Positions 15,898 to 23,669 are shown, numbered from the stretch's first letter. The stretch: 25,972 nucleotides of DNA from Bacillus sp. ISL-7 (GCF_018613065.1 NZ_JAGGQW010000063.1:1-25972); one strand, 5' to 3'. Program-made: numbers and translations. The notes: generated by a model from the sequence alone, not told the origin.

Positions 15898-16020
15898 TTA
15901 GAAACAGATTACTGCTCCTACGATGATTAACAAGATAAACAATACAACAATTAAAGCAAAGCCGCCGCCATAGCCGACACCGCCGTAGCCACAACCACCA
16001 AAACCACCATAACCAAACAT
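15898..16020 (-). CDS. YjcZ family sporulation microprotein
   Basis: 40 residues starting at ATG 16020 with AAGGAGG 9 nt upstream. The N-terminal half is Gly/Tyr-rich ([20 protein letters not shown]) and the C-terminal half is one membrane helix ([20 protein letters not shown]). This two-part pattern defines the YjcZ/YuzJ-type small proteins found in spore formers, which are made during sporulation; their role is not known. It stands alone and ends at the 10-bp terminator. A sigma-E/K type -10 (CATAAATT) lies upstream near 16055 but is a weak match. Confidence 0.85.
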   Translation of the reverse strand: MFGYGGFGGCGYGGVGYGGGFALIVVLFILLIIVGAVICF

Positions 16021-16346
16021 ATTATAGCCCTCCTTTAGGATTATTCCTTACAATTTATGTTAAGAGCTTAAGAATGGGAAGGGCTTTTTCACTAGGTCTT
16101 TTACGAGACAACTACATTCCCTATGACGAAACCCGCCATATGTAGCGAATAGCTCATTTCTTTAATATCTTAATAAATAAAAAAAAACATTCGGCCATTT
16201 TTTGTCGAGTAGATATAGGACGTAAGCCGTTACTTTTGTCCAATGGTTGCATTTATTATAGTAATTGCTTTTAAAAGCGCTTTGATAAAGGTTTTTTATC
16301 CATTTTTTAGGGAAATACACTAATTGGACCATGTGGAGGGTATTGA
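16021..16346. other. Intergenic region between yjcZ and the DUF47 gene
   Basis: About 325 bp without a credible gene. It contains the perfect palindrome GCTTTTAAAAGC (16267-16278), which overlaps AAAGCGCTTT, about 70 bp before the DUF47 start. These may be operator sequences for that gene; no clear -35/-10 pair was found. Confidence 0.35.
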
Positions 16347-16964
16347 ATGGCAGTAAAAAAGAAAGACAAGTTCTTTAATCATTTAAATAGTATTTCTTTA
16401 AATTTAAAAGAAAGTGCGAACTACTTTGCTGACTACAAATTAAAAAATGTTAGTGATCTTAAAATTTTTTCCGAAAAGATGAAAGAATTTGAATCAAACG
16501 GGGATGCCATGGTTCATGACCTGATTAGAGATCTAAATAATGCCTTTATCACTCCATTTGAGCGTGAAGATATTTTAGCTCTTTCCGTCAGCATGGATGA
16601 TATTTTGGACGGTTTATACCATACAGCTGCCTTATTTGAAATGTACTCTATAATTGAAATGGACGATTTTACGCTGAAATTTGTTGATGAGATCAAAAAT
16701 TGTGCAACGGAAATTGATGCAGCTATTGAACTGCTTTCCACTAAGAAATTGCTTCATATTAGAGAATACGCAATCAAAATTAAAGAAATTGAGTCGAATT
16801 GCGACCATATTCTGCGTGCATCCATTAAACATTTGTTTACCGCTGAAAAAGACCCAATCCGAATTATTAAATACAAACAAATCTATGAAGGCCTAGAAGA
16901 AATCGCGAACTGCTGTCAAGCAGTGGCGAATTCGTTTGATACCATCATTATGAAGAATGCGTAA
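16347..16964 (+). CDS. DUF47 family (PhoU-like) protein
   Basis: 205 residues, an all-helical PhoU-like bundle. The pattern matches DUF47/YkaA: FF.HL..IS.NLKE, KMKEFESNGDAMVHDLIRDL, FITPFEREDILALSVSMDDI, and KIKEIESNCDHILRASIKHL. The conserved acidic E..GD and E...CD pairs are the family's metal sites. Members normally sit beside a pit phosphate transporter and are thought to regulate it. Here the gene is alone, with convergent unrelated DNA after it. GGAGGG lies 6 nt before the ATG, and a hairpin with seven T ends the gene. Confidence 0.88.
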   Translation: MAVKKKDKFFNHLNSISLNLKESANYFADYKLKNVSDLKIFSEKMKEFESNGDAMVHDLIRDLNNAFITPFEREDILALSVSMDDILDGLYHTAALFEMYSIIEMDDFTLKFVDEIKNCATEIDAAIELLSTKKLLHIREYAIKIKEIESNCDHILRASIKHLFTAEKDPIRIIKYKQIYEGLEEIANCCQAVANSFDTIIMKNA

Positions 16965-17019
16965 CACGCTTTATCCTCCAGAAAGTATTTTGTTCCTCCA
17001 TATTGCACTATATCCCAAG

Positions 17020-17052
17020 AAAAAAAGCTTCAAACCTGAGGCTAATTTTTTT
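17020..17052 (+). terminator. Terminator of the DUF47 gene
   Basis: AGCTTCA (17026-17032) and TGAGGCT (17037-17043) pair around AACC with one G-U, then AA and seven T. A-run on the other flank may let it serve the convergent LysM/SH3b gene as well. Confidence 0.7.
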
Positions 17053-17060
17053 GGTACGAT

Positions 17061-18305
17061 TTATTTTAAAGATAGTAAAGTCATTTGTTGACCCCTTTTT
17101 CCTTCAAGTGTTAGGGTCACTTTTTCCCCTTGATGTTCAAATAATTCATTTAACATGCTGCCTGATGCTTTGGCAGCATACGTGATCCCATTAGATGTGA
17201 TAAAACGAAACGTTCCTTGAGGGTCCACCCCTCCTATATGTGCTGCCACTTTGATTTGATTCGTAGCCGTTGCTGTTGTGGCAGGGATTTTGATTTCTTG
17301 GCCAATTTTCAACTTTGCTGAGTCTACGGTTGGATTTAGTTCTTGAATCGATGAGACAGAGATCGTAAGGGCTTTACTGATTTTTGTAAAATTGTCACCG
17401 GGCTTAATCACATACACTGATGTACTTGGTTTTGTTGGTGCTGGCAGGTAAGTAGTTAAATAGGTTTCACTCACATACGCTGTTTTGCCTTTGAAATTAA
17501 TCTGAGCCCATCCATTTATAGATGCTTCGACAGACACTCGATCGTTTAATCGTAACGTACCTATTACAGCACTGCTCGTAGAGGCAGCTTCCCTCACTCT
17601 CAAGGAAGTGGCCGTTACATACATGGGTTTGGCTTGAGTGATCACTGGTTTCGTCGTTTCTTCTTGTGCTGTAAGATAATTGGCACTCACAAAACAAACT
17701 CTTCCTTTGATTAGAATGCCAGCCCAGCCGTTTTCTATGAAGGAGACCTTCACTACATCCCCTTGTATATATTTTCCGATGACACGGCTTTCCGTCGTCG
17801 GGTGTGACCGAACATTTAGAGTGGTGGCGGTAACCGTTCTGTTATGTACTTTTGGTAAAAGAATTTTTTTACCGTTAATGGAAGTTCGGCCATTGGCCTC
17901 TACTATTTCTTGTACTGTTACTCCATGCGCTGCAGCAATCTCTTCGATTTTTTCACCGCTTTTTACTTGATATGTATATTCCTGAATAAAGGCTGCATTT
18001 GATGTGCTTGCAAAAAAGCTAAGGACGACGGTAAAAATACCCGTCACGACAAGTTTTTTTACTGGGCTAGTTTGTATCCATTGGTTCACCTGTGACACAT
18101 ATGTATTCCAATTGGCACGAATATCTTGTAGGAATCCTTTGACATCTAATACATTTCGAATATCAAAATAATGGACTCGTTGATCATATTCGCGTTTTTC
18201 CATCCTTGAAGTGAACTCTGGGACAGGTTTGGTTTGCTTGCTTTTTCCGTGGGTTTCTTTCCTGATTCGTGTTAATTCACCATTTTCAAATAATTCGTTC
18301 GTCAT
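17061..18305 (-). CDS. LysM and SH3b domain surface protein
   Basis: 414 residues from the ATG at 18305, preceded by TAGGAG 12 nt upstream; the ATG at 18344 has no ribosome binding site. About 85 charged N-terminal residues precede one hydrophobic segment (VVTGIFTVVLSFFASTSNAA), so the protein is either anchored with the N-terminus inside or cleaved after SNAA. Outside follow a LysM (YQVKSGEKIEEIAAAHGV), two SH3b domains (VTATTLNVRSHPTTESRVIG and VTATSLRVREAASTSSAVIG), a second LysM (YVIKPGDNFTKISKALTI), and a 55-residue tail. LysM binds peptidoglycan; no catalytic domain is present. A scaffold or a modifier of wall or cortex is possible; the long cytoplasmic head is unusual. Confidence 0.8.
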   Translation of the reverse strand: MTNELFENGELTRIRKETHGKSKQTKPVPEFTSRMEKREYDQRVHYFDIRNVLDVKGFLQDIRANWNTYVSQVNQWIQTSPVKKLVVTGIFTVVLSFFASTSNAAFIQEYTYQVKSGEKIEEIAAAHGVTVQEIVEANGRTSINGKKILLPKVHNRTVTATTLNVRSHPTTESRVIGKYIQGDVVKVSFIENGWAGILIKGRVCFVSANYLTAQEETTKPVITQAKPMYVTATSLRVREAASTSSAVIGTLRLNDRVSVEASINGWAQINFKGKTAYVSETYLTTYLPAPTKPSTSVYVIKPGDNFTKISKALTISVSSIQELNPTVDSAKLKIGQEIKIPATTATATNQIKVAAHIGGVDPQGTFRFITSNGITYAAKASGSMLNELFEHQGEKVTLTLEGKRGQQMTLLSLK

Positions 18306-18599
18306 AATAACTTGTTCTCCTATTTCCTGTTTAGGGTCATTCATTTGTTGCCATTTAAGATAAATGGACGATTATGTATTTTTATAAGGCAGACGATCAT
18401 GGGTAACACTAAATGCGGCCCATGACCATTTACCTCCCCTATGTATATTTCGACATTTTCCATCATTTTCTGTCCCAATTTTCGTTGGTTTTTCAGAAAT
18501 ATACGAAAATACTGCACACTGACTACATCACTATGACAAATTTTTCAAAGGCATTCCCCTATATATTTGCATACGTATATAAAGAAGGAGTGAAATACA
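18306..18599. other. Divergent intergenic region, with inverted repeat and possible sporulation promoter
   Basis: TCATGGG (18397-18403) and CCCATGA (18419-18425) form an inverted repeat just upstream of the LysM/SH3b gene. Further right, GCATACGTATA just ahead of the ribosome binding site at 18585 matches the -10 form of sigma-E/sigma-K promoters, but the -35 is not clear. Confidence 0.35.
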
Positions 18600-19028
18600 G
18601 TGAATGCTCAAACAGAAAATAAAAAAGAATCCAAGGAAAATAGTAATTCTGACAAGGAGGAACTGATTTCACAACTTGAAAAACAAGTTTCCGTTGCTGT
18701 CTGGATTCAATTTATTGGTCAAATCATGGAGGCGTACTATTTATCTAAGATTATGTTGGTTGATGAGGAAATGCGATCGGATGCCAATGAAAGACAAATA
18801 TTACTGGGAGCATGGATTCAAACCATAGGCCAATTTTTAGAAAGTATTGGTGTTACAAAACAAGTTTTAACGGATGAGGAATCGCTCACGTTGGAAGCTC
18901 AAGAAATCACCAATTTGGGAGATTGGTTACAATCCTTAGGGCTTGTATTAGAAGCAAACGCAGGTACGCAAATTATTCTGGAGGAAAAAAAGAAAGAATT
19001 GGAACCGACCAAGGAGTTCTTGCCATAA
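18600..19028 (+). CDS. DUF6944-like repetitive protein, 142 aa
   Basis: Starts at GTG 18600 with AAGGAG 9 nt upstream. After a 30-residue charged head there are three copies of a helical repeat with exact 37-residue spacing, anchored on Trp35, Trp72 and Trp109: WIQFIGQIMEA, WIQTIGQFLES, WLQSLGLVLEA, each followed by an I/V-L-x-E-E stretch. I associate this pattern with the family named DUF6944 in Bacillus, from memory. No signal or membrane segment. The likely sporulation-type -10 and neighbouring spore-like genes suggest a spore or mother-cell protein (inference). Confidence 0.7.
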   Translation: MNAQTENKKESKENSNSDKEELISQLEKQVSVAVWIQFIGQIMEAYYLSKIMLVDEEMRSDANERQILLGAWIQTIGQFLESIGVTKQVLTDEESLTLEAQEITNLGDWLQSLGLVLEANAGTQIILEEKKKELEPTKEFLP

Positions 19029-19109
19029 CAGTTATGTATTTGTTGAAGTTTGAAGACTTAAATTGTTACATGGCTAAACAACTACATTGAAAATAGGAAT
19101 GGGTTGGAA

Positions 19110-19334
19110 ATGAATCAATCGAGTATGCTCTTGTTTAATGAAAATGATAAAAGACGGATATTTCTGCGGCCTCATGCTTTTTATCACCATTTTTACTATG
19201 GGGGACCACATTTCGGCACCCCTTTCTGGGGAGGATTTACGGGTGGAATGATGGGCGGCTACCATTTATCCCCATATGGTTACAGCTCCCCTTATTATGG
19301 ATATGGTTATCCTGGCTATTATCCTTATTATTAG
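19110..19334 (+). CDS. Tyr/Gly-rich small protein, possibly spore-coat
   Basis: 74 residues from the ATG at 19110; a TTG at 19104 in frame could also serve, with AGGAATGGG upstream of both. The first 25 residues are ordinary (MNQSSMLLFNENDKRRIFLR), and the rest is dominated by Tyr, Gly, His and Phe, ending YGYGYPGYYPYY. Such composition is common among coat proteins that are cross-linked through tyrosine, but no family was recognised. It has its own terminator. Confidence 0.55.
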   Translation: MNQSSMLLFNENDKRRIFLRPHAFYHHFYYGGPHFGTPFWGGFTGGMMGGYHLSPYGYSSPYYGYGYPGYYPYY

Positions 19335-19383
19335 TTTAATGACTTTTTTAACTGCCATGTGCAAGAAATTATAGTTGAAGATT

Positions 19384-19408
19384 GGGGTTGCGGCTGCAAC
19401 TCCTTTTC
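19384..19408 (+). terminator. Terminator of the Tyr/Gly-rich gene
   Basis: GGGGTTGC (19384-19391) and GCAACTCC (19396-19403) pair with one G-U around GGCT, followed by TTTTC. Confidence 0.65.
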
Positions 19409-19454
19409 TAATTCCACTAACTACCGTTTAGTTTATTAAGATATCTTCCATCTG

Positions 19455-19483
19455 TTTAATTGAGTGCCAGCTCATGTTATAAT
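19455..19483 (+). promoter_or_regulatory. Promoter of the zinc-knuckle gene
   Basis: TATAAT at 19478-19483 preceded by TGT (extended -10), with TTTAAT 17 bp upstream as a weak -35. CTCAT and ATGAG flank the -10 as a small inverted repeat. Confidence 0.5.
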
Positions 19484-19574
19484 GAGTAACTTAGGATAAT
19501 TACTACATTTACTTAGAATTGAACGGATGCTAAGAGAAGCCTCCGCCTAGCGATAAAATATGAGGTGTAAAAGA

Positions 19575-19784
19575 ATGAATAAACGATGGACGATTGGTAA
19601 AATTAAAGAATTTGTTGAGAACCATTCGGAAAGCAAGTTGCTGACTACGGAATACCAAGGTTTTTCGCAAAAGTTACTATTTACATGTGCATGTGGCAAC
19701 AACTTTGAAAAAACATTTACGAAATTTAAAAACAATAACCAACGTAAATGTGACGTGTGCCAACCCCCAAAAGCGACACGATAA
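19575..19784 (+). CDS. Small zinc-knuckle protein, 69 aa
   Basis: Starts at ATG 19575 with GAGGTG 8 nt upstream. The single domain reads WTIGKIKEFVEN, then KLLTTEYQGFSQKLLFTCAC, GNNFEKTF, and a second pair CDVC. Cys38, Cys40, Cys59 and Cys62 form a C-x-C and C-x-x-C set likely to bind zinc. The same domain, as I recall, is often found at the N-terminus of larger phage or homing-endonuclease-type proteins; here it is alone. It may be a nucleic-acid binding remnant or a stand-alone regulator. It has its own promoter and a strong terminator, which argues for a functional gene. Confidence 0.65.
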   Translation: MNKRWTIGKIKEFVENHSESKLLTTEYQGFSQKLLFTCACGNNFEKTFTKFKNNNQRKCDVCQPPKATR

Positions 19785-19802
19785 CGTATAGCGAATAAAC
19801 GA

Positions 19803-19846
19803 AGTGCCAATTTCTATTAAAGAGAAGTTGGCACTATTTTTATTTT
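19803..19846 (+). terminator. Terminator of the zinc-knuckle gene
   Basis: AGTGCCAA (19803-19810) and TTGGCACT (19828-19835) form a perfect stem extended inward by TTCT/AGAG pairs, followed by ATTTTTATTTT. Confidence 0.85.
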
Positions 19847-20148
19847 ATAGGGAGAATATAAGTGGATTTCACCTAAGTTTTCTAATCTTCGAACGGAATG
19901 ATCGTTTGTAAGTTTTTTATTAAGATAATATTTAAAAAAACGGTATGAAAAGACTACTTAAAATTGATATTAATTTCCGTTTATTGTAAAAAATATAAAT
20001 TTTATCCCTTTTTAAATCGAAGGTCCTATTCTAAACTAACTGTCTATCGACTACCGGACTATTTTTCTATTTACAATCTTCATATTCAATTAATAAATCC
20101 CCTTTATAATCAAAGCCGTGGTAAAGAAATGTAATCTGAGAGGGGAAT
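19847..20148 (+). promoter_or_regulatory. phoD upstream region
   Basis: About 300 bp with no gene. Near its right end TATAAT (about 20105-20110) is a good -10 without a good -35. TTTACA, CATATT and AATAAA follow one another at 11-bp steps just upstream, a loose match to PhoP boxes (TTHACA at 11-bp spacing) that activate phoD in Bacillus subtilis. Phosphate control is therefore possible but weakly supported. Confidence 0.35.
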
Positions 20149-21909
20149 ATGAGCATGACAAATGAGAGATCTTTGGACGAATTAATTAAGAATTTTAACG
20201 AACAAAATTTGAAAAAGAATATTGACCGCCGCAGCTTTCTTCATGGAGCCGGCAAGATTGCGGGGCTGTCCCTAGGGTTGGCTATTGCTCAATCAATGGG
20301 AGGATTTAAAGTAGATGCTGCTCCGAATTTCAGCGAATACCCGTTCACTCTTGGTGTTGCTTCTGGCGATCCGCAATCAGACAGTGTCGTTTTATGGACC
20401 AGGTTAGCTCCGGATCCGTTAAATGGCGGAGGAATGCCCTCTCATATCGTTCCCGTCAATTGGGAGCTTGCAACAGATGAAAACTTCCACTTCGTTATCA
20501 AACGAGGAACAGAACATGCTTCGCCTACCCTCGCCCATTCTGTCCATGTAGAAGTGAGCGGCCTGAAGGCGAATACGGTTTATTATTACCGTTTCAAGAC
20601 CGGAAATGAACTAAGCCCGGTTGGAAAAACAAAAACCCTTCCGGCAGCAGGTGCCAGCGTAGAAAGCATGACGTTCGCATTCGCTTCCTGCCAGCAGTAT
20701 GAACATGGGTATTATACTGCGTACAAGCATATGGCGAAAGAGGATCTCGATCTTGTGTTCCACGTTGGCGATTACATATATGAATACGGTACGAACGAGT
20801 ATCTTTCGGCAACGGGCAATATCCGTGCCCACAAAGGCGATGAAATTATCACGCTTGAAGATTACCGCACTCGCCATGCCCAATATCGTTCAGATGAACA
20901 CCTAAAGGCTGCGCACGGTGCATTCCCATGGGTTGTTACATGGGATGACCATGAAGTGGAAAACAACTACGCAAATGTCATTCCAGAGAAAGGCCAGTCT
21001 GTTGAAGAGTTTATCAAGCGCCGTGCCGCTGCTTACCAGGCTTATTACGAGCACATGCCGCTTCGCAGGTCGTCATTGCCGCACGATGGGGGCATGCAAT
21101 TATACAGGGATTTCACGTATGGTGATTTGGCGAACTTCTATGTTCTTGATACACGCCAGTACCGTGATGACCAGGCGAATGGTGATGGAACGAAAGCTCA
21201 TACACCGGAATCCTTGGATCCAAAGCGCACTCTTCTTGGAACAGAACAAGAAAAATGGCTGCTTGGCAATCTAGGAAACTCGAAATCTCATTGGAACGTC
21301 CTTGCCCAGCAGATTTTCTTTGCGCAGCGCAAATCCGGAAGCAGCACGGCTCCAAAATACAGCATGGATTCATGGGACGGCTATCCGGCCGCACGCCAGC
21401 GCGTTACGGATTTCGTTGCTGGACATAACAGCAACAACGTGATCGTTATCACTGGAGATGTCCATGCAAGCTGGGCTTCTAACCTGACAACGGATTACAA
21501 CAATCCAGACGCTCCGATTTTTGGAGCAGAGTTTGTGGGAACATCGATTACTACAGGAGGAAACGGATCGGATTGGCGTGCAGACACAGCCAAATCTTTA
21601 GCGGACAACCCGCACATCAAATTCTTTAATAATTACCGCGGTTACGTTCGCTGCCAGGTCACTCCGCAACAATGGCGTGCAGATTACCGTGTCGTTCCAT
21701 TCGTTACTGAGCCGGGAGCAGATATTTCAACAAGAGCGTCATTTGTTTATGAGAAAGACCAGAAAGGGATAAAGGAAATTGCAGCCACCACGGTGCCTAT
21801 GGGTATCCCAATGTCTGAAGAAGTAGAAGAAGACCGCCACAAAGCCCACGCACGAGCGCATGAAATCCAAATGGAGAAAAAGCGCAAACGCGAGGCCGTT
21901 CCTAATTAA
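20149..21909 (+). CDS. phoD: Alkaline phosphatase D, Tat-exported phosphodiesterase/phosphatase
   Basis: 586 residues, recognisably PhoD. A twin-arginine signal, RRSFLHGAGK with Arg27-Arg28, precedes a hydrophobic segment and a cleavage area near VDAA (57-58). The mature protein carries the family's metal and active-site segments: FASCQQYEHGYYTAYKH, HVGDYIYEYG, PWVVTWDDHEVENNYA, TGDVHASWASN. It is a secreted enzyme that degrades phosphodiesters such as wall teichoic acid to gain phosphate. GAGGGG lies 3 nt before the first ATG and 9 nt before the ATG at 20155, so the latter may be the true start. In Bacillus subtilis tatAd-tatCd follow; here a terminator follows instead. GC content is visibly higher than in most neighbours. 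Confidence 0.95.
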   Translation: MSMTNERSLDELIKNFNEQNLKKNIDRRSFLHGAGKIAGLSLGLAIAQSMGGFKVDAAPNFSEYPFTLGVASGDPQSDSVVLWTRLAPDPLNGGGMPSHIVPVNWELATDENFHFVIKRGTEHASPTLAHSVHVEVSGLKANTVYYYRFKTGNELSPVGKTKTLPAAGASVESMTFAFASCQQYEHGYYTAYKHMAKEDLDLVFHVGDYIYEYGTNEYLSATGNIRAHKGDEIITLEDYRTRHAQYRSDEHLKAAHGAFPWVVTWDDHEVENNYANVIPEKGQSVEEFIKRRAAAYQAYYEHMPLRRSSLPHDGGMQLYRDFTYGDLANFYVLDTRQYRDDQANGDGTKAHTPESLDPKRTLLGTEQEKWLLGNLGNSKSHWNVLAQQIFFAQRKSGSSTAPKYSMDSWDGYPAARQRVTDFVAGHNSNNVIVITGDVHASWASNLTTDYNNPDAPIFGAEFVGTSITTGGNGSDWRADTAKSLADNPHIKFFNNYRGYVRCQVTPQQWRADYRVVPFVTEPGADISTRASFVYEKDQKGIKEIAATTVPMGIPMSEEVEEDRHKAHARAHEIQMEKKRKREAVPN

Positions 21910-21949
21910 TTAAGATAATACCTGTAGAGTAGCAGGCGTTTCATACGAA

Positions 21950-21988
21950 GGATACAAAATAGACTATTCTATTTTGTATCCTTTTTAA
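21950..21988 (+). terminator. phoD terminator
   Basis: A 13-bp perfect stem, GGATACAAAATAG with CTATTTTGTATCC, loop ACTATT, then TTTTT. A second, T-less hairpin AGGCATAA/TTATGCCT follows at 21993-22016. Confidence 0.9.
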
Positions 21989-22174
21989 TTGGAGGCATAA
22001 TATCGTAGTTATGCCTAGAGGACAAAGATTCAAACTTTGAACTAAGAAATTTTTACGGTATAGATTCAAAGATAGTGAAAGAATGGGATTTTTTTTGCAC
22101 CCTCCAGTTGAAGAGAAAATAGTAATAATTTTAAGCTTTTTGGTAAATTTTAAAATTAAAACTGTTGAAATCGG

Positions 22175-22684
22175 GTGTTCCTATTGCGTGTTGTTCTGTG
22201 CCTAACTCTGGTACTTTGCTGCTGGAAATTTGGAGATATAAAAAATTGGAGAAAATATTACCCCACTATTTTATACCTAATCGTAAATAATTTATTATAT
22301 AGCTTTTTTGTTAACGGAAAATATTTTCTATGGAAGTTGAAACCTGATTTTTTATTAAACCATACCTTTTCAGTATTAATTCAAACCTTCATCAATTTTC
22401 CATGTATTGTCATACTATTTTTGTCCTATTTACCTAAAAATCGGAAGAATCAAATAATGTATTTACTAATATCGGGAGTAATTCTTGTTGGTATCGAAGG
22501 TATGATGTTTATTGGTGGAAAAATCACCTATCATAACGGGTGGAACTTCTGGTGGTCAATCGCCTTTAATTTCTTGTGGGTTATTATGTTGAGATTTCAT
22601 TACCTTAAGCCGATTCCAGCTTGGTTGGTTTCTTTTTTATTTTCAGCTTTTTTTATCATTTATTTCCATATTCCGTTGCCTTAA
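22175..22684 (+). CDS. CBO0543-like integral membrane protein
   Basis: 169 residues with about five hydrophobic helices and few charged residues. The pattern (CWKFGDIKNWRKYYPTILYL, then KYFLWKLKPDFLLNHTF, then a C-terminal WNFWWSIAFNFLWVIMLRFHY) matches the family named CBO0543 in spore formers, of unknown function. The GTG start at 22175 has no good ribosome binding site, so the exact start is uncertain; a TTG a few codons in is another option. It stands alone and is AT-rich, unlike phoD before it. Confidence 0.65.
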   Translation: MFLLRVVLCLTLVLCCWKFGDIKNWRKYYPTILYLIVNNLLYSFFVNGKYFLWKLKPDFLLNHTFSVLIQTFINFPCIVILFLSYLPKNRKNQIMYLLISGVILVGIEGMMFIGGKITYHNGWNFWWSIAFNFLWVIMLRFHYLKPIPAWLVSFLFSAFFIIYFHIPLP

Positions 22685-22978
22685 CACAATCTATTGTATT
22701 TCTGGTTCTGCAACAGTATCCATACTGAACCCATTTACAAAACAGATACTCAATTACACGATTACTCCTGGACAGGTGGCGAACGTTTCTCACAACTATA
22801 ACTGGGATGAAGATCGCTTCGAATCTTGAAGGGGTCTTTGTATGTTTATATAGATGGGCTGGTCTAACTTATGATTTAGTTAGACTTTTTTGCGATGGGC
22901 ATACCCCTACTCAAGTTTACTGGTATAAGAGAGTGATAGTTTGGCAATAATGATGATAGTTCCATATTCGAGGGGGTT
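22685..22978. other. Intergenic region with one terminator
   Basis: About 290 bp with no credible gene. GTCTAAC (22862-22868) and GTTAGAC (22879-22885) with six T form a terminator, probably for the membrane-protein gene 180 nt upstream or for an unseen small transcript. Confidence 0.5.
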
Positions 22979-23122
22979 ATGAGGGTGAAAGAGAATAGGT
23001 TGTTATTGTCAGAGTTTGCGAGTGAGGAAGGTTTTGAGCTTAACAGCTATCTTACCAGTTTGTTTGAATACTTTTCTAGTTTGACAAAAAATGAAGGTAC
23101 GAAGATCGAGCCAACCCCTTGA
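22979..23122 (+). CDS. Small protein of unknown function, 47 aa
   Basis: Starts at ATG 22979 with GAGGGGG immediately upstream (tight spacing of about 3 nt); the GTG at 22985 is an alternative start with better spacing. Translation: MRVKENRLLLSEFASEEGFE, a helical LNSYLTSLFEYFSSLTKNEG segment, then TKIEPTP. No signal or membrane segment. The stop codon lies inside the stem of a terminator, a tight gene-terminator arrangement. No family recognised; it could also be the end of a decayed larger gene. Confidence 0.4.
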   Translation: MRVKENRLLLSEFASEEGFELNSYLTSLFEYFSSLTKNEGTKIEPTP

Positions 23123-23144
23123 TTTGTGAGGAGTGGCTTTTTTT
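23109..23144 (+). terminator. Terminator overlapping the end of the 47-codon gene
   Basis: AGCCA (23109-23113) pairs with TGGCT (23134-23138), extended by CCCCT with AGG pairs, followed by seven T. Confidence 0.7.
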
Positions 23145-23224
23145 GTGTGTTAATTTTACTGTGTTTGGGATTGAGAATGGGGTTTCAGGCATTTACTGGC
23201 AACCAGTGGATTCATTCCATGGTT

Positions 23225-23340
23225 TTACTGTCGACTTTTGATAGTTTACTGTCGACTTTTTTCACTTTACTGTCCACTCTTGATTTTTACTGTCCACTTC
23301 TATCAACTTACTGTCCACTTTCCCCTATTTACTGTCCACT
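23225..23340. repeat. Six phased 12-bp direct repeats
   Basis: TTACTGTCGACT at 23225 and 23246 and TTACTGTCCACT at 23267, 23287, 23308 and 23329. The steps are 21, 21, 20, 21 and 21 bp, about two turns of the helix. Spacers of 8-9 bp are T-rich and not conserved. No gene is credible across the array. Confidence 0.9.
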
Positions 23341-23365
23341 CCCTCCATTCAACCTCAAACTTTCC

Positions 23366-23477
23366 AAAAAGCCAGGCGCAAGACTGGCTCCGGTAACTTT
23401 ATTTTTTTTTCCATTGGACCAGCCTAATTTCAAGACTTAAAACCATTAAGTTACCTTTTTTAATAAAAACACAGCCA
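23366..23477 (-). repeat. Intergenic direct repeat, copy A
   Basis: Shares its order and a nearly identical 45-bp core (GGACCA.CCTAATTTCAA, ACTTAAAACCATTA, GTTACCTTTTTT) with copy B. On the minus strand it ends in a hairpin, AGCCAG with CTGGCT, then TTTTT, like a terminator. GGTAACTTTA (about 23392) can also pair with TTAAGTTACC (about 23446). A 15-codon frame beginning ATGGTTTTAAGT runs on the minus strand. Confidence 0.75.
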
Positions 23478-23554
23478 ACTTTTTACCTTAAAAAAATTTA
23501 TCGGCCACTAGTCTGTTTCCTGCTCCACCCCCCCCTAGAAAACCACTAAAAACT

Positions 23555-23669
23555 AAAAATCCAGGCGTTCAGCCTGGATCAGGTTATTGTCTTTCCTTTT
23601 TCGCAGCGGACCACCCTAATTTCAAAACTTAAAACCATTATGTTACCTTTTTTTATTAAAACCCTGCCA
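23555..23669 (-). repeat. Intergenic direct repeat, copy B
   Basis: Second copy, same orientation, about 190 bp from copy A. On the minus strand it ends in an 8-bp perfect hairpin, ATCCAGGC with GCCTGGAT, then TTTTT. Relative to copy A one base pair of the stem changed from G-C to T-A on both arms, keeping the pairing. The short minus-strand frame also starts ATGGTTTTAAGT here. Confidence 0.75.

Noticed and set aside
20918..21394. Several frames of about 90-118 codons within phoD on both strands
   Set aside because: All lie inside the well-supported phoD frame and show no conserved features.
23225..23340. Phased repeats as a CRISPR array
   Set aside because: Repeats of 12 bp with 8-9 bp spacers are far too short, and there are no cas genes nearby.
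23126..23440. 104-codon plus-strand frame across the 12-bp repeats
   Set aside because: It begins inside the terminator of the 47-codon gene, has no ribosome binding site, and its protein simply reads the DNA repeats (LLSTF, YCPL).
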